This document shows, piece after piece, positions 35,683 through 36,982 of a stretch of 36,982 nt of DNA. The translations under genes and the position numbers were made by a program. Each line of letters opens with the position of its first letter. The first letter of the stretch is position 1. Under the pieces are notes generated by a model. That model saw only the letters and a program-made list of their open reading frames with translations. It searched no databases and was not told the DNA's origin. Source of the stretch: Bacteriovoracaceae bacterium (GTDB lineage: Bacteria > Bdellovibrionota > Bacteriovoracia > Bacteriovoracales > Bacteriovoracaceae); assembly GCA_025210745.1 (NCBI GenBank), contig JAOARC010000039.1:1-36982 (forward strand), written 5' to 3'.

Positions 35683-36264
35683 ATGATTACACACGAAGAT
35701 AATTTAAAATTCTTTATTCCAAAGAAAAAAGTAAAGTTTGTTATATTAGGAACAATGGTTGCGATCAATGCTAGAATAATTGATGGAAAGGCACCTAAGG
35801 AAGATGTTTTTTATTATAACAATAATAGGAATCATTTTTGGAGAGTTCTACAGCACCTTCTAGATCCAAAAAAAGAAGTAAAGAAAAGATTAACGATAAA
35901 GGAAAAGAAAGACTTTTTAGAAAAACATGGAATTGCTATATGTAACCTTGTGCAAAAAGTTATTGTTCCTAATAAGTATAAATTAGATCCTTCCGATACC
36001 GTATTATTTGAAGCCTTTAATAAAAATAGAATTGAATTTAAAAAAATACCTCCAAGAGTAAAGAAGATACTTAAGGCCTCACCTTTATTTTTCACATGTA
36101 GAAGAAAAAAGGGAATTGATAACTTATTGGGTGGTTTTTTAGAAACTAATTCATTGAATCAGGCAATTAAGGATCAAGTTTGGTATTTAGCAACACCAAC
36201 CCGCTGCAATCCTGAGGCGAGAGCAAAACTTTGGGAAAAAGAGATGATTGCTTTTACATTATAG
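35683..36264 (+). CDS. Uracil/hypoxanthine-DNA-glycosylase-like protein
   Basis: The frame is open from a TTG at 35581, but the upstream 34 codons look non-coding and run back to the opposite-strand protease start. The ATG at 35683 gives a 193-residue protein. It resembles the UDG superfamily of the hypoxanthine/mismatch-specific type: VILGTM in the first strand (motif 1 region) and FYYNNNRNHFWRVL in the usual YYaHPRNxFW position, with a later TPTRCNPEAR segment. In place of the expected Pro-Ser after GTM it has VAINA, so specificity is uncertain. It removes damaged or deaminated bases if active. A 33-nt gap separates it from ogt, suggesting a two-gene DNA-repair operon. Confidence 0.75.
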   Translation: MITHEDNLKFFIPKKKVKFVILGTMVAINARIIDGKAPKEDVFYYNNNRNHFWRVLQHLLDPKKEVKKRLTIKEKKDFLEKHGIAICNLVQKVIVPNKYKLDPSDTVLFEAFNKNRIEFKKIPPRVKKILKASPLFFTCRRKKGIDNLLGGFLETNSLNQAIKDQVWYLATPTRCNPEARAKLWEKEMIAFTL

Positions 36265-36297
36265 GAAGATGATAGTTAGACTAAGGAAAAATAATTT

Positions 36298-36762
36298 ATG
36301 TTAAATCAAATAAAAATTAAGGTTGATCAGTTTGTTCTTTATGTCGTATTTAGTGATACTCATATTCATGGAATCTATTGGAATGAACAAAAAATAAAAA
36401 TGAACAAAAAAGCAAATGAAGTTGTTTTTGAACTCCAAAAACAACTTTGTGAGTTTTGTATGGGAAAGAGAAAAAAGTTTAATATACCATTAAATATAGA
36501 GGGAACTATATTTCAAAGAAAAGTATGGGAAAAACTACAAAAAATCCCATATGGAAAAACCTACTCCTATAAAGAGCTTGCTGAGTCTATTGGTAATAAA
36601 AAAGCAAGTCGAGCTGTAGGTAATGCGAATGGAAAAAATCCTATAAGTATTATCGTTCCTTGTCATAGAGTTATTAGCTCTAGTGGAGACCTTGGTGGAT
36701 ATGCAGGAGGTCTAGATAATAAACGAAGACTGTTGGAAATAGAAACTGACGGACTAAACTAA
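36298..36762 (+). CDS. ogt: Methylated-DNA--protein-cysteine methyltransferase
   Basis: This suicide enzyme transfers the alkyl group from O6-alkylguanine to its own Cys. The 154-residue protein shows the active-site motif Ile-Val-Pro-C122-His-Arg-Val, the helix-turn-helix segment IPYGKTYSYKELAESIG with the Arg finger (ASRAVGNANG), and the terminal Leu-Gly-Gly-Tyr-Ala-Gly-Gly. There is no AraC-type Ada N-terminal domain, so it is the Ogt type. An AAGGA site lies 10 nt before the ATG. It follows the glycosylase gene and is probably in the same operon. Confidence 0.97.
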   Translation: MLNQIKIKVDQFVLYVVFSDTHIHGIYWNEQKIKMNKKANEVVFELQKQLCEFCMGKRKKFNIPLNIEGTIFQRKVWEKLQKIPYGKTYSYKELAESIGNKKASRAVGNANGKNPISIIVPCHRVISSSGDLGGYAGGLDNKRRLLEIETDGLN

Positions 36763-36884
36763 TGTTGCAAATATCAAAGACCTACTAAAATAGAGACAAA
36801 ATACCTTTAAAGTATATTTTAACTTCAATATTTATAAGTACTTAGTTCATTTGTCCTTAAACAAAACTTTGCACAAGTATTCCT

Positions 36885-36982
36885 ATGAATTACGGATGCC
36901 CTAATAATCAATGTAAGTTTTACCAAAAATCAAGCCAAGTTATTAAAAATGGACATTTTAAAAGAAAGTCCGACTCTCGTTA
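36885..36982 (+). CDS. Partial ORF, possibly a zinc-ribbon transposase (3' truncated)
   Basis: The ATG at 36885 opens a frame that runs off the window after 32 codons. The visible peptide begins MNYGCPNNQCKFYQ. Cys5-x4-Cys10 and the following Ile-Lys-Asn-Gly-His-Phe-Lys-Arg stretch resemble the N-terminal zinc-finger/zinc-ribbon of IS1-type InsA or related transposases. The AT-rich 122 nt before it hold no other gene; an obvious inverted repeat end is not visible. The family assignment is a pattern-based guess. Confidence 0.4.
   Translation, partial: MNYGCPNNQCKFYQKSSQVIKNGHFKRKSDSR

Overview
The window is AT-rich, densely coding bacterial DNA. Lipoprotein signals, periplasmic thiol-redox and protease proteins, and a FlgT/CsgG-like lipoprotein point to a Gram-negative organism. 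Low GC, A/T-ending codons and the gene set fit a Bacteriovorax/Halobacteriovorax-type member of the Bdellovibrionota. That placement is an inference from general character, not proven by any marker here. No gap between genes exceeds 300 bases, and I see no CRISPR array, rRNA or prophage.

Layout. (1) 1-12724: the 3' part of a giant secreted or surface repeat protein, at least 4240 residues, whose 5' end lies upstream. It has 28 complete ~120-residue repeats, then an Ig-like region, FN3-like regions, a DUF2341 domain and a Cys-containing C-terminal region, closed by a strong terminator. (2) 12932-13180: an 82-residue orphan gene. (3) 13304-19191: dnaE, with an apparently intact PHP proofreading site, followed closely by a secreted protein of unknown function and a CsgG/FlgT-like lipoprotein. 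(4) 19205-21659, minus strand: an alpha-phosphohexomutase followed by queC. (5) 21747-23322: a small ferredoxin and a putative Na+/H+ antiporter. (6) 23403-27810: two overlapping ABC exporter half-transporters with complementary degenerate and canonical ATP sites, followed by a DsbA-like lipoprotein. (7) 27938-32515: a coiled-coil protein, a pyruvate kinase fused to a C-terminal ferredoxin-like domain, and queG, tightly spaced. (8) 32505-33269, minus strand: an alpha/beta hydrolase. (9) 33366-33441: tRNA-Phe(GAA). (10) 33633-34748: a soluble chemoreceptor with a CZB zinc-binding domain, convergent with a trypsin-like protease gene; a perfect 32-bp palindrome covers both stop codons. (11) 35683-36762: a uracil/hypoxanthine-DNA-glycosylase-like gene and an alkyltransferase gene (ogt). 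(12) 36885 to the end: the start of a Cys-containing, possibly transposase-like ORF.

The most notable items are the pyruvate kinase-ferredoxin fusion with a seven-cysteine cluster pattern, the 5-domain higher-order periodicity of the giant protein (exactly 1806 nt, twice in a row), the asymmetric ABC pair, and the stop-codon palindrome. Two queuosine genes (queC, queG) are present but not adjacent.
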